Positions 21,736 through 36,700 of a DNA stretch of 64,000 nucleotides are shown piece after piece. Below the pieces are notes generated by a model. That model did no database searches. It was not told the origin of the DNA and saw only the letters and a program-made list of their open reading frames with translations. Location: contig CM065318.1 of NCBI GenBank assembly GCA_033032175.1, positions 4,402,001 to 4,466,000 of the forward strand, read 5' to 3'. Made by a program: the position numbers and the translations under genes. The DNA is from Saturnia japonica (taxonomy: Eukaryota; Arthropoda; Insecta; Lepidoptera; Saturniidae). The number at the start of each line of letters is the position of its first letter. Position 1 is the stretch's first letter.

Positions 21736-24700
21736 ATGGCAGAAAATAGAGAAGAAATTCTAGCAAATTTTCAGGTAATGAAATATCATTTAATAATTTT
21801 TAACCCATGACGTTGTAAAAGACATTTCTTTGTCTGCGATGTAAAGGTTATGTTCAGAAGAACAACAGTGATTGTGATTTCGCATTTATCGTTTTATAAT
21901 AAAGTCATATCATAGCTTTAGTTACAGTTTCAAAACACTTCTTAATTTCATATCATATTCTAACTTATAAGTATAACTATTATTAGTAATAAACGTTGCA
22001 AATGCTTTAAATAATTAATTTTCTTTGTGCGTAATCAGTACGATGTTGACTCGTAGATTTACTGCAAGTTTTAATCGATGCTTTGTTCTGTACTTTATAA
22101 TTATGTACGGAATCTAATACGGCAAATATCATAATAGAATTTCTTTGTTGAGGATTGAACATGACTTTGTTTCATCAGGGTATAACTGCTGTAGATGATG
22201 TTGCTGAAGCTATTTATCACCTGGACGCCGTTAACTGGGACTTACTGGTAAGTCATGCCTTAGACTATTGCTAAATTAAAAAGAACCTAGCATAAAGTTT
22301 GTCCTTTACCTGAAACAATAAAGTTTGCGGAAGTAAATTTATATGTGCATATATCAGTGGTATATTTTGTGCTACAAACATAGAATTAGTAATAATAATG
22401 TTTACTCATACATAGTATTATTATGAAATGGTTTTATTAAAACATTTACTGTAACAAAGATAGATTATCTTTCTATAGTTTGTAGTGAGGTAGTAAAGTT
22501 AACTAGATTTTGTCAGCTAAATTTATTTGTTTTTTATTTAACTGACTAAATAAATATGTCTTATATTTTATTATAGCAACAACATGCTTTTACATTAGTT
22601 ACTTAATTATCTACTTAAGTAGCTTCTCATTAGCCTAATATTTTATTGGATTAGTATTTCTAGAGATAATAAATAAATTAAAAAAGCCTTTTATTTCATG
22701 CTAATTTAGTTTCATTGTTATATACATTTCATTAAATTTAAAATGCTATAGATAAATTAAGGATAATTTAATTTATAAATATATTTTTTTTTTAGTTTTA
22801 CCTTATTTCTTACATTCTTAATGTTTTTAATTGACTGGTTTAAATATTCGAATTTTTGCTAATTCAAATTTATACTTAGTATCCTTTATGTTATTATTTA
22901 TTCTTTTTTTTTTCTTTCTTGCATGAATCCCCTTAGGTAAAGGCCTCCTCCAAAAATTTCCATCTGTCTCTATTTTTTGCAGTTTGAAACCAATGTGGTG
23001 CCAATATTTTTTTTATGTTGTCTTGCCAGCATATAAATGGTCTGCCTATGCATCTCTTACCTAAAGGGCCATTCAATGTGGTTATGATGGACGTCCACTT
23101 GTTATCCTTCAGACGTGCTACATGTCCAGTCCATCTAAATTTTATTTTTTGAGCATAACTCAGTGCATCTATAACTTTTGTGACAGTTCTTATTTTCATA
23201 TGTCATACTTTATGTACTTTTTTTTAACATACTATGCTCCATGCTTCTCTGGCATATAATAACAGTGTAAACTCTTTATAACGAAACTCAAGGGACTGAG
23301 CATTTTTTGTCGTTATAGAGAGTTATTGTTATATGGAGTGAACAAGAAAACAACCAAATTAACAAGAATTTTTAATATGTATGTCTAAGATAATAAATGC
23401 TTATAAATTATTGTTTACACATATAGTCTGATAACTTTGTCTGACGTTTTTTGCTATGCCAGTATGCTTTTTGACACTTAATAAACAATTTGTTCATCTG
23501 TAAGTGTACCAGTCGTGGCTACATCCTCATCTATATTTTCGTACTATTGTAGATCTTCGTTAAAATTATTTGGTATGTTGAACTGGCTTATCCATTCACT
23601 CAGTGGTAGATTGTCTTCACTGTCAAATTGGTTCGTTTCTTGGCTACTACATAATCCAGCATGTCGAAAAGAATGTTCGATAGTGGCTGCTGTTACCTCT
23701 TGCCAGGCTTTTGATAAGAAGTTCACTGCTTGTAGCATGTTGATCGAGACTTTGCCGTCAGTTTCGATCATATCCATCAACATTTTCCGTCTATAGTGGT
23801 CATTTTCCGTCTTTTAATTACACTCTGATCCATTGGTTGTAAAATACTGGTTGTATTAGCTGGGAAAAATGCTAACTCTATGTTTCGAAGATTAGATATG
23901 ATTGGGTGAGCAGGACAATTGTCTACTAGAAGCAAGATTTTCCGTGATTTTAATTCAGCATTCCATTTTCTCACTTTCTCTTCAAAAATCTGCCGATGTC
24001 ATCCAAGCTGACTTGTTTGCTTTGTACGTAACTGGCAACTGTTTTATGTTCTTGAAACACAGAGGGTTTTTCGATTTGCCTATAACTAAGAGCTTTCTTT
24101 TTTCTGTGCCACTCATATTGGCAGCCACTAGAACAATAATACACTCTTTAGACAGTTTTCCTCCAACACATTTTTCCCTTTTGAATTTTAAAGTTTTGTC
24201 GGGAGTCAACTTGAAAAAAAGGCCAGTTTCATCTGTATTAAAAATGTCTTCTGGTGAGTACTTCATCTTTAATTTAGGCCACACTGTACTAATTCAATTG
24301 TTAGTCACATTCATATCGACATCCCGCGCCTCTCCGTTCATTTTACCGTACGTAATTTGGTGACGGTACTTAAATTTTCCGAGCCAACCTTCAGATGCTT
24401 TAAAGTCAATTATGTCAAGTTGGTTGGCAAACTTTTCAGCCTTAGCTTTTACAATTGGCCCCGAGATGGGTACATTGCCTGATCTAAGTCTTCTAATTTT
24501 GGCTTTCTTAATTTTTTACAAGAGTTTCCTTCCAGCCCCGCCTGTAGAATTGTTTTTGGTTTTTCCAAATGGTAGCAACAGTGGATTGACTTAGTTCAAA
24601 ACGCCTTCCAACGTCACTTTTATTTTCTCCCTTTTCAATCGCACGTATCATACAAACTTTTTCGTCAACACTAATCGCTTTCCGTTTACTGGCCATGTTA

Positions 24701-27700
24701 ACAGTTTCAAAGTAGGTTTACGACTGATAATACGATAGGTACCCAGTATGCTTGGTCGAAGACCATCACTTCCGAGAAAACAATGCGTCATACTGCACGT
24801 GTTCAAGGCAATTAAGGATAACAAAAGCTAGACCGACCTTGGATGTTTCGGAGCTTCAAAGATGGCGTATCGCTATAAAGAGTGTTTCAATATGTGGGTT
24901 TTAACGCAAACCAACCAAGTTGGGCTCACTTCAACGTTATAGGGAGGAACATATAGTCTATTCCACTTGTGTTGTGTGAGCTTGTCTTAACTAATACAAC
25001 TGCAGAGTAAGATAAAATTTTCTTTGCTACATGGTTAAAAACTTGTGTGAACGCTTCAACCAAACAATATAGAGGGTTGCTAATCCACGAGTTGGGAGAA
25101 ATTACCTTGAAACTGGATATGTTAGTTGAAGAAGCTGCACCGCTTATTTTACGATCACCTTTATTTGCGTTCTTCTGGAGCTTCAGCCTTGCAGCGCTTC
25201 TTCTCGGCCAATTCTTCAGGTTTGCGTTTTCGATAGCAGTTAGCAGTGGACCAGCTGGATATCGTGCAGCGTGCACAACTCCAACAAGCGGGTTAATATA
25301 ATACACGGTTCAAGATAGATCGACTCGCGGCGGCGGTGGTCAATCATAGACTGTCCTTAACAGGGGCAGGGTGCGGTGCAGCGAAATAATAAAAAGAAAA
25401 AAAAATAATAATAAATCTACCCCACATAAATAATAAACTCAATTGCTAATGGCAAAGCATTAGGCGCTAAAACAACATGAGAGTATCAATTCCTTCATTT
25501 TATTACGTCACTATTTAAGTATAAGCTGTAAACATCATTATAATTACTAAGAAGTGTGCTTATTTTGTTTTTATTCATAAAGAGAGAAGACTTTTTATCC
25601 TATTATCAATATAATAATATTATTCAATAGTCACAAAATAAGATAGCTAAATTTAAAATCGGCTCAAATCCATTTTTATCATTAATTACGTTCTCTTATC
25701 AAAATTGTTATTAAAAACTAAATCAGGACGTAACTGACTGTGTTTTGTCATTTTAACTCATAATTCAAAATCTTCTTTAATAATTTGACTCCCGGGGATG
25801 GCATATATATATATATATATATATACATACTGCATATATATCACAATTTAATACAATTTTAAGTACATTTTTATGACGTCGGGAACCAAAGGGTTAAGAA
25901 TAATTTAATCTTTTGTCCTATGCATTATAGATATATTGCAATTATAAAAACTAGCTGTGCCCCACGGTTTTACCCGTGTTAATTTTATCCAACAAACATC
26001 GCGCCGCCTACGCGCTCTTGTAGTCGTCTATCATAATTGTTCTTCCCGCAAGTACTAATTATTTTAATTTTTCATTATCTCCTAAACTATGTGTCCAAAT
26101 AGCATACTCTAAAAAGCTAATTATTTTAACTTCATAAAATTGTCTTTATGATGAATTAACTTTTGTTTGTAAGGATTAATATGTCATGTCTAACAATGAT
26201 GTATATAAATCACTTTTTAATTTACAACAAATCTTCGTCACAAAATACCTTACTGTGGCTTATGTATATGAGATATGCCTATGCTATCGCTGACTTTTTT
26301 TAGATATACTAAGAACCAATATTATTTTAGAACATTGCATTTCCGTATCATTAAAAATTACTCCAGCATATGCGGTTAATGCAGTTACGTAACAAAAACC
26401 AATATTTAAGGCTATCTGAGAGTTTGTAGCCTAATCTTAAATAGCCTATACTATTTCTCGAGTGTCTGTCTGGCTATCATAATAAAAAAGAATTTTGCGA
26501 ATCCGAATGGTAGTTCCAGAGAATAGCGTCTTTAAACAAACGAACAAACAAACAAACAAAAACTTTTCCGTTTTATTATATTAGTATAGATAAATATCAA
26601 ATTTTCTTCAAAATTGATACAATCTTTTTGAGTATGTTTTGCCCCTAGATTTTTTTTTAAACCTCATTAACTCATGAGAGTGAATGCCAATCAAAATTAA
26701 AAGTACCTTATTATTTAAGGGTCGAATTTTTCAATCCTCAGATAACTTTAATGGAAGAATCATTTCAACGTTTTAACATTATTATGTACTAGCTGGTACC
26801 AGCGACTTCGTCTGCGTATTATTGGATATACACAGACTGATCTCGGAACACGACAAACCAAAAAAAATCGCCTTTTTTGCGTGATTGAGTAACAAACATA
26901 CAAACTTTCCATTTATTATATTTGTAGGGTAACACTGGTTAAACTATGACTTTTACCGGGATAAAAAGTACCCTATGTGTTATTCCAGGTCATAGACTAT
27001 CTGTGTGCCAAATTTCATTGAGATCTGTTCAGCCATTTTAGCGTGATTATGTAACAAACATCCCATCATACACACTTTCACATCTATTATATTAGTAGAA
27101 TTAGTAGGATGGAATACATAGCAAAATTTAAAAAAAATTACTACTCAGATAAAAGTTTCTGTTGATAAAAAAATCGGCCCCTAATGGTCTTGCTAAGTCT
27201 AAAATACGGGATGAGTAATTAGTATTTGTTTCTAGGATTAAAACTTTGTTGGTCATTTAAAAATTATACCTTAACTAAGTTTTTGTGAACCATACATTAA
27301 ATGGTGAAGATTGTAATTGTGACTGTTCATACAACTATATTATATTTACAGGCAGCCATTAACAGAGTTATGCCCCAAGATAGTAATAGTATGATGCCAG
27401 AGATCAGCGAAACACACGACGTTGAGATGATCGACGATGACATATCTGTGATAACACCAAAAACACACCCACCCGGTATGTCTATATTACACCCTACTTA
27501 TTGGACAAAGTCCTCTCTTCAATATAACATAAGGCAAGGTTTTAATCATTACGAAAATCGAAAAATACATCGGAAAAATGACAGTTCTGTATTTAATTTC
27601 TATGTGTTGATGTGCTAAGTATAAAATTATTTATCACGAGTTCTTTTAATAATTGCACTAGAATAAAATTATTTCTTTCTAAATGATTGTTGTCGACAGT

Positions 27701-30700
27701 TGACTAATAATTACTGACAGTGAAATTAGTCAGTCACTCTACAATCATTTAACTAACAAGTTTAATACTGATATATTTAAAGACAATCATTAACATTTTA
27801 ATGTGCCCATATATTTTTTCACTGCAATATTTTAAAGTTAATGAGTAATTTTGCTAATATGATTCAGTTAATATTCTAAAGGCAGCTTAATTTGAATGTC
27901 ACTTTTATGAAAATAAATAATTTTAACGGTAGTTTTATTTCACAGTCACTAATATGACTCAGATAAAATTATAAAGGCAGTTTAATACTTTGCACTCAAG
28001 GCCTTTACGTTCGGGCGAATCTGCAACTCAAGGCGATTTTCCGAATGATTTGGAACGTTTCTATGTATTGAAAATGCGTAAGCAGCAATAACCAGTTTTA
28101 GTTTTATTCCCACAGATAGAGAAGATAATGGTCAAGCCTCAACTTCATCGCCTAAATATAATTTAAATGATATGATAGAACTACAAGTCCACTTTAATAA
28201 TAAGATATATGACATCAAAATGGCGCCATCCTCAACAGTTAGTAAGTAAACCCAGTGTTTTAATTTTATTAATGTAAATGTACATTCCTATTCCTGAGAA
28301 CTTCGTTGCAATTCCTTATGTGTCACCGATTGCTAATCACACCCTTTCGACTGCAAGAAGGAGAAACGGCAGAATTGTCATTACTGCTTTCCGTTAGAAA
28401 TATATTGTGATGGTGCTTTCATAGTTCTATTGTTTTTGCAGGCTCCACCATTTCAAAATATAAAATAAATATTTGATAGTTTACAAAAACAAAATATCTA
28501 TTAAAAGCATGTATGGGCACAGCATCAATCAATGTGAGTTTGGATCCATGCAATGAGCCAGAGCTTTCGGTGCAGGAAAATATTGTGATGGAACCATAGC
28601 ATGGTGGTAGGGCATTTTCTAATGATCGCTTGGCTAACTACCACCCTGAAGTTTAAAATCTGTCGCCAAGCACATATAGCTGTATTCCGGCAGCTGCATT
28701 TAGAGCCATGTCCCCCACTAGGCTTGAGCGAGTCAAACCTTGGGTTACATCATCCTTTAACATCAGGTAAAATTGTGACCATACCCTAAACTTTTTAAAA
28801 TATAAATTTTTTCCAGGTGATTTTAAGAAACACTTAGAGCTTGTATGCGGCGTTCCAGTGTGCCGGCAGCAGATATCTGGTCTTGGTGGGTCCCGGGCAA
28901 CTTCTGGAGCTAAACTATCGAACCTCGGACTGGCACACAATGCTGTACTACGTCTCAAATCAGCTGACGAAATTTTGGCTGATGACGAGTGAGTAATAAT
29001 TGCTTCTTCAACTTGGCCAGGCTAACCTTCATGACAGTTGTATATTTTTTTTTTACTTACTGATGCCTGTTTGTCTTTGTTCTAGTAAAAAAGTTTTTCC
29101 GGTTACATGGGAACTACGAGAATTATTTGGATTGAAAGTGGGATGTTTTCATTGTAATATTAACGTTTCAATTTAGGAAAAGCATATTGACATAGCCTAG
29201 ATCCTTTCTCGGTTTTATCCCTATATAAATCTGAAAATTACATTTTCATTGATTCAGTAGTTCTCAAGCGATGTACATTACGCGTACATATACGACTTTT
29301 ACACAGAGTTTTTTTAATTAAAAATTCAGATTACGATCTTTAAAAAATAATTATGTGTAATAAACGTAATAATTTTGTAAATCCATTGCTTATAACATAT
29401 GTGTATTTGTATATTTTTATATGATTGTAATCATATAATTAGAATTTCATATAATTATCGACAAATATTCAATATCAATATTATCATTACTGATTATTAC
29501 AACCTAGTGATGGTCGAATCTGACAAGTCGGTACAATAATCGCATCATATCGTACTTGTATCAAGGTTCTTAGTCAAGTATCGAAATAATCAAACAAAAC
29601 TACTCCAAAGAAACACAAAAAAATAAAATAAATAAATACTTTCAAATAGGGCCATTTAATTCCAAACTAAGCAAAGCTTGTAATATGGTAACTGAACAGC
29701 TGATATACATACATATCTATACTAATATTATAAAGCTGAAAACGTTGTCTGGTTGAACACGCTAATCTCAGTAACTACTGGTTAGAATGGAAAAAAAATT
29801 TAGTGTTGGAAAGCCCAATTATCGAGAAAGACTATATAAAATCATGCTACTGCCAATAGGAGTGGATCATCAATGAACAATGTTGCAAAAACGGGGGAAA
29901 TGTATTTATTACTTTTGAGAACTTTCACTGCGTGCGCTGCGTGAATATTTAAAGTTACGCAACAGAGTGTGACGAAATTGTTTCTCTTAAAAAGTTCTAA
30001 AAAACGTCCGCGACAGCATGACTATCTTTTAAGGTTGACTCAATATAACCTTTTTTATGGTAATAAAATGGTTTTAAAATAATGATTTATTTCCGAAGGT
30101 GTTTTTATATACATGGTATTAATCCTTATCGAAATAAATACGTTATTCATTACAAGTATTTAATTTTGAATAAAATTGCTGTTTAAAGTAATTGCTTTAA
30201 ATGAATGAATATCTTAGGAGATATCACAGTTTTAAAATGACTCGGCAGCAAAATAATGATTGACGCAGGCCAAGTTGAGCGGGTCAGCTAGTACGTCATA
30301 TACCTATAAAAAATAGAAAAAAAGTCAGTCGTGTGCTGTGAACCCGCGACCTTTCGGCTCAATAGTAGAGCTTACTACCACTGCGTTTTACGATTGTATG
30401 CGAGTCAAATGTCTTGGTGTTGCACCAATGGCACATCTCGAAGACTCGACAATCGAGAACATTTGAGTTCAAAGACCGACTATATTGCAAATCGGTAGCA
30501 GTGGCGGACTAAGCTCGTCATAGTCCCGTGATGGTCGAACTAATTGAGGCATTTTTTCCCCCATCAAAATGGTTTTCGACCCCCATACTGCCTCTCATGT
30601 TTTATCCTTGTTTGGGGTTTGATTAAATATGATCCAGTTCTGGAAGCCGTCCAAATCTCGAGGGGCACAGGGGAGAACAATTTAAAGATATTTTATATAA

Positions 30701-33700
30701 GTGACGTTGGCAGAACTGTGGATGAACAGTGTTTTTTGTGTATTTAAAGAATTTTTTAAAGGAGTCAATAATAATATTAAGTCTCTTTTGGGTAGAGTTG
30801 CAGAAAGGTTAACGACAACGTACACGCTTCATGTGAAAAACGACGATAAAGACTACACGCTTAAATTTCCCGGTACGAAAACCGTGAGGGAAGTTAAAAA
30901 CGACATATATTCATTGACAGACATTCAGGCACGGCATCAGGTAAAACTTATTAATTTTTATTACTTAGTCCGATGGTAAAAAATTCTATGAAAATTGTTT
31001 TAAACTCTTTATAGTATGTTCAAAATAATACCTATGAATAAAAAAAAATCATCATTACATCCTAAAAATGATTTAAAAATATCTTTTAATTTAAGTAAAA
31101 AGTACGTCAATAAACGCGGCATTTTGGTCCCTTGACGTCATCATCCATTTTATATGATAACAGTGACAACTCATGCAATAGTCTAAACGTTCATATTTCC
31201 CGGAGGTTGAGGTCATATTTTGTAATTGCCCTTTCAAATCACGTGACACACTAAATGTTCGCTAGTCTTCAAATCGATTGTCAATCATTATTTCACCAAC
31301 ACTAACGTTTATTATTGTAGTGTTAATAAATAACGCAGCATATGTGTTATCGGTTCAATAATGTGTTAATTTATATTTCAGGTATGGACGGGATGGCCGT
31401 CTGTTACGGGGCTAGATGACACAGTATTGGCGATGGTCGGCCTCGACTTGCCACAGCACGAGCTAACGGTTAAAAGGGCTCCTAACAGACAGCAGAAGGA
31501 TTACAAGAGGGTATCATCAAAATTCTTAAAATTTATTAACTTTATAAAAAGTAGCAGTCGCCCAATGGTCGAGAAGCAACATTTTTATTTTAGATTACTA
31601 GTTGTGCCCCACTGTTTCACCCGTGATAATTTGATCCGACATACACCGTGCCCGCCAACACACCCGTGTAGCCTATAATAATTTTTATTCTCTTATCTCC
31701 TCAACAATGTGTCCAAATAACATAAAGAGCGAAATTTAACTACATAAAATTGTCTTTATGATGAAGTAGCTTTTATTCGTAAGGATTTATATGCTATGCC
31801 TAAAAATAATGCTCATAATTTCACTATTTAATTTTCAACAAATGTTTGTTACAAAATACCTTAGTGTGGCTTATGTATAAGAGATAAGCATTTGCTATCG
31901 TGGACTTTTTTTAGATATTCTAAGGATAAATAATTTTTAGAAAATTGTATTTACGTATCGTTAACCATTACGCCAACGCAGGCGGGTAAAGTAGTTCAGG
32001 AGGACAGCCACATTCAACTCACTTAACAAAAACCAATATTTACGGTTAGCTAAGAGTTGTGGCCTAATTTTAGATAGCCTATACTATTCCTCGTGAATCT
32101 GGCTAACATATACAAAAATAATTTTTTGAATCAGGCTGGTAGTCCCAGAGATTAGTGTGTTTAAACGAAAAAACTTTTGCGCTTTTTTATATTAGTATAG
32201 ATTATTATCTGTTTTACATTTGTAGTATGAATGTAAATCATTAATATGATATCACTTACTGTCATATTTCACTGAGAGTGAATGTTTTGGGGGCTTAAGT
32301 TCAATGGCACTTGACGGGATAATATTTGCAGTATTATTTAATTTAATTTTTTTCTTTCTGCACTCCTCTATATAAACTTTAACCACGCCAAAACTCGCAG
32401 TTCTCCGCGCAGTATGCTTTAAAAGGAGTCTGAAGTTTTATTCTACACGTATTAATATATGTATATAGAAACTAGCGGTGCCCTGCGAATTCACACAAGT
32501 TAAATTTGGACTGTATATGTCTGTTACATCATGCACATACTACTTGCCTACTGGTTGACGTTTTTGGTCATTGCCCCGCTCCTAAGAGACGTAGAGTGAT
32601 GTTATACCATTTCCATTTCTTTATTTTCTCGATGACAGCTCCTGTGAAAACATGAACTAGCGTCTTTTTTACATTATGTATGCATTATTTTATAAAAATA
32701 TGACGTTTACACACGTACAAGGTTATACCAGAGTTGGAGAAACTGATAGGGATGGAGCTATATCGATTAACGTAACACGATGACAGACCCGATATTTTTT
32801 TACAAAATGTAAGAAACTAAACTACTGCCAGATACTTTTGTACAAATTTATTAACTAATATTATATTTCATTACAAGATGTTACATGTATTAATTCTTGA
32901 TTGATAATGCCAACTTCTTCGAAATTTTCGAAGTTGTTGTATAATAAGCATGTATAGCTAGGTACTCGACAATGAAACGAAAACTCAACTACATCACCAC
33001 AACTTCTTTGTTATTAACTGATTTGATTTGATTGATAAATAGAGATGTTATTCTATTACAGATAATAGTGGAAAGCTCAGACAGTGATAGTTCTGTTGAG
33101 GAGATCGACACTGGGGACAGTTTTCCTGCGGAGGATGACATGTTCGTTGACATAGTACAGTCCGAAAGGCTACAACCGCTAAGTAAGTTTATTTTTTGCG
33201 TAGTAGTAAATTAATATACTGACGTAGTGATCAATGAAGGCTATCTATAAAAATCCACAAACAGAAATACAGTTGCATGCAATGGGCAACTGGACATTTC
33301 AAAATCGTTAATCGTTAACTGTTAATAATTATGCTAGGAAAATTATAATTTCAGATACATGACGCATTATAAGTATTTAAAATAACCTCTGAACGTATAC
33401 GTTTTTAAATTGACGTGCATACGATACCGCAGAGCGCGAGACGTCATACATAGAGTCAGTACTAAATACACGCAGAAAATTGTAAGGAAACAACAGATGA
33501 CAACTCAACGCAGCAATTGGGTGACGTTCGCTTACACACGTATGACGTTTTATGCGCTGTTATTTGTGTTTCGTTTAACTTGAACAACAGCACAAAATAA
33601 AATATTGGGCGTCTCGGGACGCCCGGGAGACGTGAAACGTCTCAGTGAAAAGAAAAAAATCTTTACAATGTATATGGTGGTCGCGATCCCTAACAGCCGC

Positions 33701-36700
33701 TTTTAATCTTTCCATGTTTTAACATGGAAGTTTGAAATGAACTAGTCTATTAAAAAAAACCAACTTGGCTCCACACCGCCAACATTGGGACCAACAACCG
33801 AATCGCAACCACCAGGTGTGTAAATACACGCCATAGTGTCTCGTTCTGGGATCAGCCAGTCTATATCCAATAGTCAAGCTTGGTGAGATTGATCTGTACT
33901 CGACTGGATCGCGACTACCATACAAATGGTGGTAAACCCATTTCGGTAACTCTTTTGGTTTGCCATATTTCGGGATCAGCTAATCAGCTGCCGGGGGGGG
34001 AGGTTGTAATAGATGGATTGCCGAACTCTCAGTGATCGCTGTTATTTCTAGATTGTTCTGTGCTTACCGTCAGGCACTTTACCATGCAAAACATTGTAGT
34101 GTAAGTTTCTTTAACGCTAGCCGAACGTAGCCAGATTTATATGTATATTTGTCGTGACGTGCTGTAACGGCAAATCTTTCACATTTATATTTCGTATTGT
34201 GATGCTTTCTGGCAATATTTTGAATTAATACTGTCACTTACGTGTGTCGACACATACACACATTGTCTTATCTTTTATGAGGCGTCTCGACAAAGCTAGT
34301 CAAACAAATATAAATCCAGCTTGACTACATTATAGCATATATGACATACATGACAGATATGTTATGACGCGGCCGCGTAACGTGACGTACCTGACGGCAA
34401 TGTGACACTTTTTTTTTAAATAACAGTGTCTGATCACATCGACGACGAAGCGTTGGGCTGTATCGAGTTCGCGCAAAGGTTCCGAGCGAGATACGGACCC
34501 AACACGCCACACTTCTTCGAGGGTACCCTTCAGGATGCCATTAAGGAATCTTGCCTGAGACCTGCCAAAGAGGTATTTGCTATTATTAGGATCCTGTTTG
34601 TGATGTTTAAAAGAATAATTGAAATTATCCATTTGTTAAAATGAACTCGCATGTTATATACTAAACCTTGCACTGTGCCCAATATGGCCCCTCTTCGAGC
34701 TTAAGTAGTTCGAGGAATGACCGTAAAGAGAGCCCCGTTTTATTTCGTGTTTTAACTTTACTTTTCGCTTTGGTTGCCCTGTTAAACTCTTTATATTTCT
34801 CTCATTATATATCTTATGTACACATGTCATATATCAAAATGTTCCTCTTTGAATTACCTATCCATTACATATTTACTTATAATATACATTACATATATAA
34901 GCCAAAAACAATGTAATTTACGGGCGGCATCACTATTTTCCGCTCGTAAAATCTCTATAATATTCGATATACTTACTCTATTGGCTTACTCTATGTGTTA
35001 ATCTATTCTATATTAGTTATATTTTCACATATGTGACACACAATACATAATCGTTCGTATATATCTCAATATATAACATGCAACTTGTAATGTAGCGTAT
35101 TCGCTTACATTTTTCTATAATATTGTCAGTATTAATCTATTTTATCGTAACACATAGTATATAACACGTAAATACAATAATAACACATATTAACCTAACC
35201 TAAGACACGAAAACAACTGTTCTGTCGCCAACACATAACATAAGCACGTATATATTTATTTAGTGTTATTAAAATTTGTCCCTCAGGTTATCGAGAATAA
35301 GATTTAATTTCACTTAGACATAATTTAACTTGTGGTACGTGTCGCTACATTGTTATTGTTTTATAATATTTTTCCCACTCGTAGCTTTGCCATCCGACGA
35401 AGTACTGCGAATTGTATTAGATTGACCCGCGTGAATTTAGGTTAAGTTTGTGCGATAAGTACCTGTCAGGCAATTACGAAAAGGCTGCGCTGTCTATTTT
35501 AGCGGCAATACGGTCGGCAGTTGTCTCGCTCGCCTAACTTGTGGGCAACTGTGTAGGTACCTATTGTGCAAAGTCACCGGTTCCTAGGGAGAACACTGAA
35601 AACCTAATCCTCAGCGGTAAAACTAATTAAATACAATTGATTTAAGTTGATCCGCATAATGACGTTCATTTTTCGAAACTTTTATTAGCTGACAATTTTT
35701 TTTTTCTCTTTATTTAATGGGCTTTTACTGTTGGTGTATGGCAGCCCTATCGAAACTACTAACTAAATAAAAAATTCTACTTACTTTTTATCCCTTACAC
35801 TATCAACAATAAAGTTCCACAGCACACCAGATTAGCTAACTTGTTTTTTTTAGTATAAGTCAAATTTTGCAACTGAATTTTTAAACAGCTGAAATTTTAC
35901 ATACACGTTTAGTTTGGACGACACTGAATGGTTAGCCAGTTATTTTTTATGCGCCCCCATGATATGGATATCAAATGAAAAGGTTTGCTGAGATGAATAC
36001 GAAAGTAATTTGAATAATAGAAAAATTGAGTAAAAGCTTGTTTTTAAAACTTTGTTAAAATTAATTTAATTTAGTCATTACATTTGCCGACGGCGTTGAT
36101 GAAGCTTAGCGCGGCCCTAATCTACAATGAATGTAACTTTCATAGCACGTGATTTATGATATTCATTGTATGTTAAATGTTCCTTGCGTGATTTCCAGAG
36201 AAAGCTGTTAGGCGTATATCTACATCATGAACAGTCGGTATTGTCGAACGTGTTCTGCGCACAGCTACTCGGCAGCGACGCTGTGCTGCAGACCCTGTCT
36301 GCTAACTTCGTCGTCTACGGCTGGGACCTGACGCATCCGCATAATAACAACATGTAAGTGAGAGAGAGGTCTTTTTTTAAACCAACATTTCTAGAGGTCT
36401 AATTTTAGTAATAAATAATGAAGTATAAAAGATCCTACACATTTTACCCTACTTAACTTGCCGTTAAGTAATAATTAATAGGCGCAAAATAATACAACGC
36501 GCAATAAAGACGGCAATGTTGCCTCTAGCGCCACGCGCGGCTCTCTCGCCTGTTACGAAAGGAAAAAATCGTCGCTTCGCGCGTTTTACAATGTGTAGTA
36601 TATCGGTTGATATTATATTTCCTTATCACATCTAGGTAAAATGAAATGTCTAGTTTGATCCTATCTAAATTTTTTTTATGGAATGTTTTGTTTTCATATA

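Noticed and set aside
27301..27618. 105-codon frame treated as a separate gene
   Set aside because: Its middle is FAF1 exon 3; the ends are intron read-through beyond consensus splice sites.
29086..29177. Acceptor-like TTCTAG followed by an open stretch (KKVFPVTWELRELFG) after FAF1 exon 5
   Set aside because: No donor leaves the two-base phase required by exon 6, while exon 5 joins exon 6 directly in phase.
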